DNA of 56,985 bases from JACJYE01 sp964432875 (GTDB taxonomy: Bacteria > Bacteroidota > Bacteroidia > Chitinophagales > Saprospiraceae), in contig CAYSPJ010000018.1 in NCBI GenBank assembly GCA_964432875.1, forward strand, positions 1 through 56,985, written 5' to 3'. How positions within the stretch are numbered: position 1 is the first letter of the stretch; each line of letters begins with the position of its first letter. Below are positions 16,108 through 24,802 of the stretch, one piece after another. Made by a program: the position numbers and the translations under genes. The notes beneath the pieces are model-generated. The model saw only the letters and a program-made list of their open reading frames with translations. It ran no database searches and had not been told where the DNA came from.

Positions 16108-17136
16108 ATGAAATTGCAAAACGACCTCTTTCTACGGGCCGCCCGGGGCGAAGAGACCGAGCGCCCGCCGATCTGGCTGATGCGTCAAGCCGGGCGGATC
16201 TTGCCGCAGTACCGGGCTTTGCGCGAAGCCCTTTCCGGGTTTAAAGAGCTGGTGGAGAAGCCAGAGTTGGCAGCGGAAGCCACGCTCCAGCCGATTGACG
16301 AACTGAATGTGGATGCTGCCATTATTTTTTCCGACATCCTGGTCATACCCGAGGCCATGGGCCTGCCTTATGAGATGGTCGAGCAGCGTGGGCCCTGGTT
16401 TCCTCATACCCTGAGCAGCGCCGCAGATATCGATGCCCTGCTCAGTGGGCCAGCAGCAGCCGAGCGCCTGAGTTATGTTTATGAAGCCCTGGAAATAAGC
16501 CGGAAAAACCTGGCCGGACGGGTACCCCTCATCGGGTTTTCCGGCGCGCCCTGGACGCTGCTGGCTTACATGGTGGAAGGCAAGGGCAGCAAGACTTTTT
16601 CCAAAGCCAAGTCCTTTCTGTACAATGAGCCGCGCCTGGCCCACCGCCTGCTGGAAAAAATCACGGAAACGATTATTGCCTATCTACAGCAAAAAGCCCG
16701 CCATGGCGCCGATTTGTTGCAGTTGTTCGACTCTTGGGCGGGCATACTCAGCCCGGAGCAGTATCGGGAGTTTAGCCTACCCTACATTGGCGAAATCTGC
16801 CGGGCTATAGAAGAAGTGCCCGTGACGGTTTTTGCCAAAGGCGCCTGGTTTGCCCTGGAAGAAATTGGGCAGTTAGACTGCCAGGTCGTCGGCCTGGATT
16901 GGACGGTGAGCCCCCAGGAAGCCCGCCGACAGCTCGGCCCGCAGAAGGTGCTACAGGGCAACCTGGACCCCTGTGCCTTATTTGCCAAAATTGAAGACAT
17001 CGCCCCGGCGGCGCACCGCATGCTGGACGCCTTCGGGCGCAGGCATATCGCCAACCTCGGGCATGGCGTCTATCCGGATACGCCCCTGGAAAATGTGCGC
17101 GCTTTTGTCCAGGCGGTACAGGCTTATCGCTATTAA
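16108..17136 (+). CDS. hemE: Uroporphyrinogen decarboxylase
   Basis: HemE removes the four acetate carboxyl groups of uroporphyrinogen III to give coproporphyrinogen III in haem synthesis. The family signature RPPIWLMRQAGR is present near the start, followed by AIIFSDILVIPEAMG with the catalytic Asp, GFSGAPWTL, and the C-terminal NLGHGVYPDTP. The length of 342 residues is normal. No other hem gene is next to it. It is divergent from the symporter gene; both start within a region of about 96 bases. Confidence 0.95.
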   Translation: MKLQNDLFLRAARGEETERPPIWLMRQAGRILPQYRALREALSGFKELVEKPELAAEATLQPIDELNVDAAIIFSDILVIPEAMGLPYEMVEQRGPWFPHTLSSAADIDALLSGPAAAERLSYVYEALEISRKNLAGRVPLIGFSGAPWTLLAYMVEGKGSKTFSKAKSFLYNEPRLAHRLLEKITETIIAYLQQKARHGADLLQLFDSWAGILSPEQYREFSLPYIGEICRAIEEVPVTVFAKGAWFALEEIGQLDCQVVGLDWTVSPQEARRQLGPQKVLQGNLDPCALFAKIEDIAPAAHRMLDAFGRRHIANLGHGVYPDTPLENVRAFVQAVQAYRY

Positions 17137-17173
17137 AATTAGGCCAGGGCTATAATTTCACGCAATAGCTCCT

Positions 17174-17181
17174 TATTTTTG
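17174..17181 (+). promoter_or_regulatory. Bacteroidota -7 box for accD
   Basis: TATTTTTG matches TAnnTTTG, 72 bases before the accD ATG. The upstream -33 region is weak (TTTC at 17156-17159, short spacer). Confidence 0.4.
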
Positions 17182-17253
17182 CCCCCTGTTTCGAGCGCTG
17201 TTCGCTGAAATAATCCTCAAAAACCGGTGTAACCCTTATAAAAAAATAGCTTT

Positions 17254-18129
17254 ATGGGTTGGTTTAAACGGCTTAAAGACGGTATCCAGACTACCACCAG
17301 GAATAAAAAAGAAGCCCCCGAGGGGCTTTGGTACAAGTGTACCAACTGCAAAGAGACTTCGACGATGAAGGAGTTGAAAGACAATTTCTATAAATGTCCC
17401 TATTGCAGCTACCACGTCCGTATTGGCTCCCACGATTATTTCGACCTCCTCTTCGACAGCAACTATGAAGAGCTCTTCGGGGATTTGATCGCCACGGATT
17501 TCCTCAATTTTTCCGACCTCAAGCCCTATACTGAGCGCTTAAACGAGGCTTGGAAAAAAACCGGCCTAAAGGATGCCATCAGCGTCGCTAAAGGCAAGGT
17601 CAACCGTCGCCCGCTGGTGGTGGCCGCCATGGATTTCAAGTTTATTGGCGGCTCTATGGGCTCAGTAGTCGGAGAGAAAATTGTCCGGGCGATCGACCAC
17701 TGCTTGGAAACCCGCACGCCTTTTATGATTATCTCTAAGTCTGGCGGCGCCCGCATGATGGAATCGGCTTTCTCCCTGATGCAGATGGCCAAAACCTCAG
17801 TCAAGCTCTCGCAGTTATCCAAAGCGGGTATCCCTTATTTTTCCTTCCTTACCGACCCGACTACCGGCGGCGTCACCGCTTCTTATGCCATGCTGGGCGA
17901 TATCAACTTCGCTGAGCCAGCGGCTCTGATCGGCTTCGCCGGCCCCCGCGTCATCCGTGAAACCATCAAACGGGACTTGCCAGAGGGCTTCCAAACCTCG
18001 GAGTTCCTGCTCGAACACGGCTTCCTGGATTTTATCGTGGACCGCAAGGATTTGAAGGAAACGGTTTCTGACCTGCTCTATTTCTTTGATAATAAGCCTA
18101 ATAGCGAACAAAAAGTGGGCACCCCCTAA
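17254..18129 (+). CDS. accD: Acetyl-CoA carboxylase carboxyltransferase subunit beta
   Basis: AccD with AccA transfers the carboxyl group from biotin to acetyl-CoA, forming malonyl-CoA for fatty acid synthesis. The N-terminal zinc ribbon is intact (Cys29, Cys32, Cys48, Cys51). The carboxyltransferase core includes GSMGSVVGEKIVRA, SGGARMMES and PTTGGVTASYA. The length of 291 residues is typical. accA is not in the window. The cupin gene follows 71 bases later on the same strand. Confidence 0.95.
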   Translation: MGWFKRLKDGIQTTTRNKKEAPEGLWYKCTNCKETSTMKELKDNFYKCPYCSYHVRIGSHDYFDLLFDSNYEELFGDLIATDFLNFSDLKPYTERLNEAWKKTGLKDAISVAKGKVNRRPLVVAAMDFKFIGGSMGSVVGEKIVRAIDHCLETRTPFMIISKSGGARMMESAFSLMQMAKTSVKLSQLSKAGIPYFSFLTDPTTGGVTASYAMLGDINFAEPAALIGFAGPRVIRETIKRDLPEGFQTSEFLLEHGFLDFIVDRKDLKETVSDLLYFFDNKPNSEQKVGTP

Positions 18130-18200
18130 TTAGGACCCCGGCCTCGACAGGATGAAAGAGAACGACAAATAAGCATCAAGCCCGGCAAACCGTCGAAATC

Positions 18201-18527
18201 ATGCACGAATTCCAAACCATAAAAGAGTTGCCCGTCAAGGAATTGTATCCTGGCTTTGATGCCCGCCTGATCCATACGGATGGGCTAACGGTAGCTCATG
18301 TGGAAATCGCGGCGGGTAGCGTGCTGCCGGAGCACCGCCACCCGCAGCAGCAAATCACCACGGTCATCCACGGAGAGTTGGAGATGACCGTGGGCGGGCA
18401 AACGGTTTCCTGTAAAGCCGGCACTTGCGTAAGCATACCTTCCAATATCCCGCACGCTGCCCACGCCCTGACGGACTGCTATGTCATCGACGTGTTTCAG
18501 CCGGCGCGGGAGGACTTGAAAGGTTAA
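18201..18527 (+). CDS. Small single-domain cupin protein
   Basis: A 108-residue cupin. Motif 1 is HRHPQQQITTVIHGELEMTVGG, where the usual metal-binding Glu (HxHxxxE) appears to be Gln; motif 2 is IPSNIPHAAHAL, with its His in place. A metal site is therefore possible but altered. Proteins of this size serve varied roles from sugar isomerases to sensor domains, so no substrate is assigned. It follows accD on the same strand and converges with bshC. A low-complexity repeat tract lies just downstream. Confidence 0.8.
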   Translation: MHEFQTIKELPVKELYPGFDARLIHTDGLTVAHVEIAAGSVLPEHRHPQQQITTVIHGELEMTVGGQTVSCKAGTCVSIPSNIPHAAHALTDCYVIDVFQPAREDLKG

Positions 18528-18554
18528 GGCTGTCGGTCACTTTTTACTTCCCGC

Positions 18555-18614
18555 TTCACTTCGTTCAGACGGGATGTCACTTCGTTCCATTTTACTTTTT
18601 ACTTTTTACTTTTC
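18555..18614. repeat. Low-complexity tract with direct repeats
   Basis: TCACTTCGTTC occurs at 18556-18566 and again at 18577-18587, then a 7-base tandem repeat (TTTTTAC, about 3.5 copies) covers 18590-18614. It lies between the convergent cupin and bshC genes. No hairpin is obvious. Confidence 0.6.
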
Positions 18615-18639
18615 CTTCCCCTCGCACCCATAAGCCTTT

Positions 18640-20235
18640 CTAACCTTCCAAAATCACCGTAAACTCAGCGCGCAAAGGGTGTAAGTTGGCTTTGAGCAGA
18701 TCGATGAAAGCTGCACCATGCTTGAGGTAGAACATCATGAAGTTATCGTGGCGCTCCTGTAGGCCGTTATTGCCTGGGAAGAGCTTCTCCTTCAGGGCTC
18801 TCATTTGGTTGATAGCCGTATCGTGGCGCTGCTTTTCGGCCCGCATCAGTTTGCCTTCCAATTGCTGCAGGCTATTCATCTGGCGGGCTTTTTCAGCGGC
18901 GAAGGCTTTGACCAAGGTGGGGTCCACTTCGCGGGCCTTCTGCTCGATTTGGTTGAAGAGCCCTTCCAGTTGAGCCTTCTCCTGCGACAGGCTGATCTCG
19001 TTTTCCGTGTTTTTCCGCACGTAATCCTTGATGAGGTCTTCCACATCCTTGAAAATATCCGCAGCATTCAGCCCGAGCTTGTCCATGCGTTTGGCGCTGC
19101 CGCCATCAATAAACAGAGCCGAATTGCGCCTGATCAGCACGGGGAAGCTAATGCCAAAGTGCGCAAACTGCGCTTTGCGCTCCAGCCAGTAAGCCAGCTC
19201 GCCCCCGCCGCCGATGTAGGCCAGGTTGGGCAGGATAAATTCCTGAAATATCGGGCGCATGACTACGTTGGGGCTGAAGCGCTCGGGATGTTGTTCAATT
19301 TCCTCCAGCAATTCATCGCGCGAAAAGGAGTGCTCGGTGTTCAGTACCTGAAAGCGGCCGCCTTCCTCCACGATGCGTTCCCGCAGGCCGGGCAACAAGT
19401 AGAAAAAATTGATTTCCCGCGGATAGGCTTGGCCAGAAAAGCCCGCTTTTTCCAGCTCAGCATGAGCCTGCTCCACCAGTGCTTTGGAAGGCTGCTCCAG
19501 GATTTCCTCTCGGATGATGGGGCGGAATAAGGCCTTCAGCTCCCGGTGGTTGGTATCCAGTACCACCAGCCCGTAAGCGCCAAACAAGGCGTTGGCCAGA
19601 TGGCGGGCCGTGCCGGAGTAGGTTTGGTGCTGCTCGACGGCTGGCCGCAGCATCGCCATCAGTGCCTGGGCATTTTCGGAATCACCTAACACGTTGCCGA
19701 CTTCTTCCAGCACGGGCTTCAGCGAGGCTGTGCTCATCATGCCCACCGAGCCTTTTTCGCCGCTCTCCCAGGAGATGCGCTTGCCAAAGAGGTTGAGGTG
19801 GTTGACTTCTTCAAAGTCGTGGTCTTCGCCCCCGGTGATGAAAACGGGCACGAAGCGGAAGGTTGGGTAAGTTTGCTGCAACAGCTCCGCCAGGTTGATG
19901 GCCGAAACGATTTTGTAGAGATAGTACAAGGGGCCGGTGAAAAGGCTGGGCTGGTGAGCAGTGACCACCGTATAGGTATTTTCCTGGCGCAGCGCCTGGA
20001 TGTTTTCGGCAGTAGCTGGGGAAGCATCCAATTCGTGATATTGCTCCTCCATTACCTTGACGAGCGTTTGCCGGTCAATGGGCTGGGCTTTTTTGGCGCT
20101 CATGGCTTGGGCAAAACCCTCTAAGGTTGGTTCGTATTGATAAAAGGGCCGCAGTGCAGGGGCGCCTTCGGCATAAGCGCGGTCTAGTTTGGAAAGTTGG
20201 GGGATTTGGCTGTAGGCAAGTTGTTTGATGTCCAT
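18640..20235 (-). CDS. bshC: Bacillithiol biosynthesis cysteine-adding enzyme BshC
   Basis: BshC is the putative last enzyme of bacillithiol synthesis, adding cysteine to glucosaminyl-malate. Landmarks are VTAHQPSLFTGPLYYLYKIVSAINLA and FVPVFITGGEDHDFEEVNH (nucleotide-binding-like core), GGGGELAYWLERKAQFAHFGI, and a long C-terminal coiled coil (about residues 415-500). The length of 531 residues matches the family. The ATG at 20235 (MDIKQLAYSQ) is preferred; one at 20256 is also in frame. BshA and BshB are not in the window. The implied thiol fits Bacteroidota, many of which use bacillithiol instead of glutathione. Confidence 0.93.
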   Translation of the reverse strand: MDIKQLAYSQIPQLSKLDRAYAEGAPALRPFYQYEPTLEGFAQAMSAKKAQPIDRQTLVKVMEEQYHELDASPATAENIQALRQENTYTVVTAHQPSLFTGPLYYLYKIVSAINLAELLQQTYPTFRFVPVFITGGEDHDFEEVNHLNLFGKRISWESGEKGSVGMMSTASLKPVLEEVGNVLGDSENAQALMAMLRPAVEQHQTYSGTARHLANALFGAYGLVVLDTNHRELKALFRPIIREEILEQPSKALVEQAHAELEKAGFSGQAYPREINFFYLLPGLRERIVEEGGRFQVLNTEHSFSRDELLEEIEQHPERFSPNVVMRPIFQEFILPNLAYIGGGGELAYWLERKAQFAHFGISFPVLIRRNSALFIDGGSAKRMDKLGLNAADIFKDVEDLIKDYVRKNTENEISLSQEKAQLEGLFNQIEQKAREVDPTLVKAFAAEKARQMNSLQQLEGKLMRAEKQRHDTAINQMRALKEKLFPGNNGLQERHDNFMMFYLKHGAAFIDLLKANLHPLRAEFTVILEG

Positions 20236-20295
20236 TTGTTGGTTATCTTTTTTCATTGAAAAGAGCATCGGTTTGGTAAAGCTTGATGAATGCTC

Positions 20296-20303
20296 TATAT
20301 TTG
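20296..20303 (+). promoter_or_regulatory. Bacteroidota promoter for glpK
   Basis: TATATTTG matches TAnnTTTG, and an exact TTTG -33 element lies at 20272-20275 with a 20-base spacer. This is the best promoter in the window. The predicted leader to the ATG at 20430 is about 120 bases and contains GC-rich short repeats (GCGGCCAGCGGCCAGCG) near 20360-20380. Confidence 0.6.
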
Positions 20304-20429
20304 AATTGCCCTATTGAAATGCTTCAAATGGGGGATTGGTTTTGCAAACTAGAAATTTAGCGGCCAGCGGCCAGCGCTAGCGGCGAGTTGTCAGGATCCA
20401 GAAGCCACAAAATATAACAAATACGAAAG

Positions 20430-21923
20430 ATGCAGCACTACATCCTCGCCCTGGACCAGGGTACCACTAGTTCTCGCGCCATCCTTTTTGACCAGGAAGG
20501 CAAGATCAAAGCCGTTGAGCAGCAAGAATTCACTCAATTGTTCCCCAAATCGGGTTGGGTAGAGCATCGCCCGGAAGAGATCTGGAAAACCCAGCTGAAA
20601 GTCGCTCAGGATGTGCTGAGTCGAAATGGGGTAAAAGCAGATGAAGTAGCCGCCATCGGCATCACCAACCAGCGGGAGACGACCCTGGTGTGGGACCGCC
20701 TCAGCGGAGAACCGGTTTACAACGCCATCGTGTGGCAAGACCGCCGCACCGCCGATATCTGCAGCCGCCTGAAGGCCGATGGGCACGAGGCTTACATCCG
20801 CGAAAATACCGGGCTATTAGCTGATGCCTACTTCTCGGGCACAAAAGTACAGTGGATACTGGATCAGGTAGAGGGTGCCCGCGCCAGGGCCGAGCGGGGC
20901 GAGCTATGCTTCGGCACCGTAGATTCCTGGTTGGCCTGGAAACTGACTGGCGGGAGAGTTCATATCACTGATTACACCAATGCCTCGCGCACTTTGCTTT
21001 TCAACATCAAAAAGTTGGAATGGGATGCGCATTTGCTCGACATCCTGGGCATACCTGCCAGCATGTTGCCGGAGGTGCGCAAATCCAGCGAAATCTATGG
21101 CGAGAGCTTGCCAGGATTATTCGGCAAGCCCATCCCGATCGCCGGCATCGCCGGCGATCAGCAGGCGGCCCTTTTCGGGCAGGCGTGCTATGATCAGGGC
21201 ATGGCTAAAAACACCTATGGCACAGGCTGCTTTATGCTCATGGCTACGGGCGATGAGCCCGTCGCTTCGCAGTCGGGGCTCATCACCACCATCGCGTGCA
21301 AACTGGATGGCAGCCCGCAGTACGCCCTGGAAGGCAGCGTATTCATTGCCGGTGCCGCCATCCAATGGCTGCGCGATGGCCTGAAGATCATCGATGAATC
21401 ACCTGATTCGGAATATTTTGCCATGAAGGTGCCCGATACGGACGGGGTCTATGTCGTGCCCGCTTTCGCCGGGCTGGGCGCACCCTATTGGGATATGTAC
21501 GCCCGGGGCGCGATTTTTGGCCTGACGCGCGGCACGACCAAGGCCCACATCATCCGCGCCACGCTCGAAGCCTTGGCTTTCCAAACCAAAGACGTGCTGG
21601 ATGCCATGGAGAAAGATGCCGGCTTGCCCCTGCAAGCCCTGCGCGTAGATGGCGGGGCCTGCGCCAATAACCTCCTGATGCAGTTCCAGTCGGATATCCT
21701 GGGTGCCAGGGTGGAGCGCCCGCGCATCATCGAAACCACGGCCCTGGGCGCGGCCTACCTGGCTGGCCTGGCCACCGGCTTCTGGAAGCCCGCCGAAATA
21801 TCCAGCCGTTGGCATCTGGACACGGCTTTTTCTCCTCAAATGCCAGTAGCGGAGCGGCAGCGCTTGTACCTCGGCTGGCAAAAAGCGGTGAGCCGCTCGA
21901 TGGCCTGGGAAGGTGAGCAGTGA
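20430..21923 (+). CDS. glpK: Glycerol kinase
   Basis: GlpK phosphorylates glycerol to sn-glycerol 3-phosphate using ATP. The FGGY-family motifs are complete: the N-terminal LDQGTTSSRAILFD, GWVEHRPEEIW, the substrate loop TNQRETTLVWD, GIAGDQQAALFGQ, and the C-terminal DGGACANNLLMQFQSD. The length of 497 residues is standard. No glycerol facilitator or dehydrogenase gene is adjacent. The upstream promoter is strong by sequence. It is not obviously part of an operon with the mnmH gene, which has its own promoter box. Confidence 0.96.
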   Translation: MQHYILALDQGTTSSRAILFDQEGKIKAVEQQEFTQLFPKSGWVEHRPEEIWKTQLKVAQDVLSRNGVKADEVAAIGITNQRETTLVWDRLSGEPVYNAIVWQDRRTADICSRLKADGHEAYIRENTGLLADAYFSGTKVQWILDQVEGARARAERGELCFGTVDSWLAWKLTGGRVHITDYTNASRTLLFNIKKLEWDAHLLDILGIPASMLPEVRKSSEIYGESLPGLFGKPIPIAGIAGDQQAALFGQACYDQGMAKNTYGTGCFMLMATGDEPVASQSGLITTIACKLDGSPQYALEGSVFIAGAAIQWLRDGLKIIDESPDSEYFAMKVPDTDGVYVVPAFAGLGAPYWDMYARGAIFGLTRGTTKAHIIRATLEALAFQTKDVLDAMEKDAGLPLQALRVDGGACANNLLMQFQSDILGARVERPRIIETTALGAAYLAGLATGFWKPAEISSRWHLDTAFSPQMPVAERQRLYLGWQKAVSRSMAWEGEQ

Positions 21924-22001
21924 GCAGGGCTAGCGCGAACGAACCTCCTGCAGCCGGTTAGCTCTTTTTCCTGCCTTCTGCCTTCATCAGAAATAATAGC
22001 G

Positions 22002-22009
22002 TAAATTTG
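22002..22009 (+). promoter_or_regulatory. Bacteroidota -7 box for mnmH-selD
   Basis: TAAATTTG matches TAnnTTTG and ends 12 bases before the mnmH ATG at 22022, implying a very short leader. A weak -33 candidate (TCTG, 21977-21980) lies 21 bases upstream. Confidence 0.5.
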
Positions 22010-22021
22010 CCGGATCAAAAA

Positions 22022-23062
22022 ATGGCAGTGAAAAAAATTGAAGTCAGCCAGCTATTGGAGTTGGAAGCAGAGCGGGTGCTGCTCGATGTGCGCAGCCCGG
22101 CAGAGTATGAGCACGGCCATATACCGGGGGCTTTGAGCCTGCCTTTGTTTTCCAACGAAGAACGAGCAGAGATCGGTACGCTATACAAACAGGCCGGCCC
22201 GGAGCAAGCGCTGTTGAAAGGGCTGGAGCGGGTCGGGCCCAAGATGCGTTTTCTCGTAGAAGAAGCCCAACGGCTAGCGCCATCCGGCAAAGTTGCCCTG
22301 CACTGTTGGCGGGGTGGGCAGCGTAGCGGCAGCCTCGCCTGGCTGCTCGATCTGGCGGGGTTCGATGTGCAGGTGGCTTCCGGCGGCTACAAAGCATACC
22401 GCAATTACATCCTGGAACAGTTTGCGCAACGCCCGGCGCAGTTGCGCATCGTCGGCGGGCCGACGGGCTCCGGCAAAACGGAAGTCATCCACGCTTTGCG
22501 CGATGCCGGCGAGCAGGTCATCGACCTGGAAGGGCTGGCCCACCATAAAGGCTCTGCTTTCGGCGCCTTGGGCGAAGCCCCCCAGCCGACCGTGGAGCAG
22601 TTTGAAAACGACTTGTTTGAAGCCTTTCGCCAACGGTGCCCGCAGCGCCCCATCTGGCTGGAAAACGAAAGCCGCGCCATCGGCCGGGTTTACATCCCTG
22701 ATCCCTTTTGGCGGCGGATGTTGGACGCGCCCCTGTTCGGCCTGCAAGTACCTTTTGAGAAAAGGCTGGCCCGCCTGGTAAAGCTCTATGCCCAGTATCC
22801 CCAAGAGGCATTGGCGGCTTCTTTTGAAAAAATCAGCAAGCGCCTGGGCGGGCAGCATCTGAAGGCTGCCCTGGAAGCCCTCGATGCCGGAGACTATGCG
22901 GCGGCGGCGGCCGTAGCGCTCTCCTACTACGATAAGTCCTACGCCCACCATACCCTCAGCAAGCACGCCGAGGAGGGCATTTTCCCCTTTCCTGCTGAAA
23001 ATGACGACCCGGGCGAAACAGCTCGAGAGCTGGTCGCGTTTGCCGAAAGGGTGGCAGGCTAG
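22022..23062 (+). CDS. mnmH: tRNA 2-selenouridine synthase MnmH
   Basis: MnmH (SelU) replaces sulfur with selenium in 2-thiouridine at the tRNA wobble position, using selenophosphate. The N-terminal rhodanese domain has the catalytic Cys95 in HCWRGGQRSGS. The C-terminal P-loop domain has GGPTGSGKT near residues 145-153. Its length of 346 residues is normal. The selenophosphate synthetase gene selD follows 103 bases later on the same strand, so substrate supply and use are co-encoded. The ATG at 22022 is chosen over an earlier in-frame start that would overlap the promoter box. Confidence 0.95.
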   Translation: MAVKKIEVSQLLELEAERVLLDVRSPAEYEHGHIPGALSLPLFSNEERAEIGTLYKQAGPEQALLKGLERVGPKMRFLVEEAQRLAPSGKVALHCWRGGQRSGSLAWLLDLAGFDVQVASGGYKAYRNYILEQFAQRPAQLRIVGGPTGSGKTEVIHALRDAGEQVIDLEGLAHHKGSAFGALGEAPQPTVEQFENDLFEAFRQRCPQRPIWLENESRAIGRVYIPDPFWRRMLDAPLFGLQVPFEKRLARLVKLYAQYPQEALAASFEKISKRLGGQHLKAALEALDAGDYAAAAAVALSYYDKSYAHHTLSKHAEEGIFPFPAENDDPGETARELVAFAERVAG

Positions 23063-23165
23063 GAGGGAGCATTCATGGAGAACAAGAGACATTACGCTCT
23101 GAAGCTGCTGGATGTGATTTTAATGAAACATAATGAAGCGTTAATTGAAAACAGACCACACTGAG

Positions 23166-24200
23166 ATGGATTATAAACTGACTCAATACAGCCACGGCGC
23201 TGGCTGCGGCTGCAAAATAGCCCCAAAAGTGCTGGACCAAATCCTGCAGCACCATTCGGAGCAATACCACTTCCCGCAATTGCTGGTGGGCAACGAGGAG
23301 CGCGACGACGCAGCAGTCTATGACCTCGGCGACGGCACCGCCATTGTGAGCACCACCGATTTTTTCATGCCCATCGTGGATGACCCCGAGGATTTCGGGC
23401 GCATCGCCGCCGTCAATGCCATCAGCGACATCTACGCCATGGGCGGTACGCCCTTGGTGGCCATCGCCATCCTGGGCTGGCCCATCGACAAGCTCCCGGC
23501 CGAGGTGGCCAACCTGGTCGTCGAAGGCGGGCGCAAAGCCTGTGCTGAAGCGGGCATCCCGCTGGCCGGCGGGCACAGCATCGACAGCCCGGAGCCGATC
23601 TTCGGGTTGGCCGTCACTGGCCGGGTGCGCCAGGAGCATCTCAAAAAAAATGGCGGGGCTACACCCGGCAGTAAGCTATTCCTCACCAAGCCTTTGGGGG
23701 TGGGCATCCTCACTACCGCTCAGAAGAAAAACAAAATCCAGCCCGAGCACCTCGCTCTGGCGCGCCGCAGTATGTTGGAGCTCAATAGAGTGGGGGAGGC
23801 CTTCGGCCGGCTGCCCTACGTGCAAGCGATGACCGATGTGACGGGCTTCGGCCTGCTGGGCCACCTCAGCGAGATGTGTGAAGCCAGCGGCGCCACTGCC
23901 GTAATCGAGTTTGATCAAGTGCCCTTCATCGACCGCGCCGTCCTGAATCATTATCTGGACGAGGGCTGCATCCCCGGCGGCACCCACCGCAACTGGGCCA
24001 GCTACGGCCATAAAATCGCCGACTTGCCGGAGCGCCAGCGCTTCCTGCTCTGCGACCCCCAGACCAGCGGCGGCTTGCTGACTGCCGTCCACCCTGCCCA
24101 CGAGGCGGATTTCCTGGCCGAGGCGCGGGCGCAGGGCTTTGAGCTGCAAGCGCTGGGGTATATTACTGAAAGGAAGGAGAAGGTAGTGGAGGTAAGGTAA
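23166..24200 (+). CDS. selD: Selenide, water dikinase (selenophosphate synthetase)
   Basis: SelD makes selenophosphate from selenide and ATP. The N-terminal active-site motif YSHGAGCGCK is intact: Cys14 and Lys17 align with E. coli Cys17 and Lys20, so this is the cysteine rather than selenocysteine form. The PurM/AIR-synthase-like core follows (VSTTDFFMPIVDDPEDFGRIAAVNAISD, MTDVTGFGLLGHL, QTSGGLL). The length is 344 residues. The ATG at 23166 gives the canonical start. With mnmH directly upstream and no selA or selB seen in the window, its likely use is tRNA selenation. Confidence 0.95.
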   Translation: MDYKLTQYSHGAGCGCKIAPKVLDQILQHHSEQYHFPQLLVGNEERDDAAVYDLGDGTAIVSTTDFFMPIVDDPEDFGRIAAVNAISDIYAMGGTPLVAIAILGWPIDKLPAEVANLVVEGGRKACAEAGIPLAGGHSIDSPEPIFGLAVTGRVRQEHLKKNGGATPGSKLFLTKPLGVGILTTAQKKNKIQPEHLALARRSMLELNRVGEAFGRLPYVQAMTDVTGFGLLGHLSEMCEASGATAVIEFDQVPFIDRAVLNHYLDEGCIPGGTHRNWASYGHKIADLPERQRFLLCDPQTSGGLLTAVHPAHEADFLAEARAQGFELQALGYITERKEKVVEVR

Positions 24201-24215
24201 GGGAGTTCATCCCTT
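24199..24215 (+). terminator. Possible weak terminator after selD
   Basis: AAGGGA and TCCCTT form a 6-base stem around a 5-base loop, overlapping the selD stop codon. There is no T tract. Confidence 0.3.
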
Positions 24216-24802
24216 GCATAGGCGCGATGGCGGTTGCCAGCAGCAGCGCTTCACCTTGTAGTTCGCAGGCGCAATGGTTTTCAGGGCGTAAACCAAATAC
24301 TCATTTTTTATATAACAAAATTCAGCTATATGCGTATACTGAAAGTAACTGTATTGAAACCCAGGGAAGAGTGATGATATGGAACTGGGTAACTGCCCAA
24401 AGCGAACTGTTAAACAGGCACTTTTTTCTTTTAACAGGCAACATTTCTCAGGTTTTTGCGTTTAAATTAAGTACTAAGTTGATTGGTGCTAAAAATACCA
24501 TCCTCCTTCCTTTTATTAGCTACTTATAGCTACTTCAAACTCATTCATAGGGCGAAGCAGGTTACTGCACCCCCTGTATGCGAAATCATAACACAAGCTA
24601 CAACCATCCGAATGTGTTGAACCAGCCCATTAGTTCTGGTTTGCGTCCTTCAGGAAAGCATCCTATTGTTGGTTGTTCAGCTTCGATCTTATTATGGTAA
24701 CCGCAGCGGCTATCGTAGCCAAGTAACTGAACCAAGCATCAATACCTCTTCTTCACTGTTTGAAGCAAAGCACTCATTAAAATATAAAAAACGACAATTG
24801 CC
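24216..24802. other. Long non-coding stretch upstream of the histidine kinase
   Basis: About 590 bases, visibly more AT-rich than the flanks, without a convincing gene. The longest open frames have no family resemblance or start signals. A near direct repeat (GTTAAACAGGCA near 24409 and TTTTAACAGGCA near 24428) is the only structure noticed. It may hold the promoter region of the kinase operon, but no TAnnTTTG box was found. Confidence 0.4.

Noticed and set aside
24227..24529. A 100-residue frame after selD
   Set aside because: No family resemblance or promoter; the Ser-rich start and AT-rich tail do not look coding.
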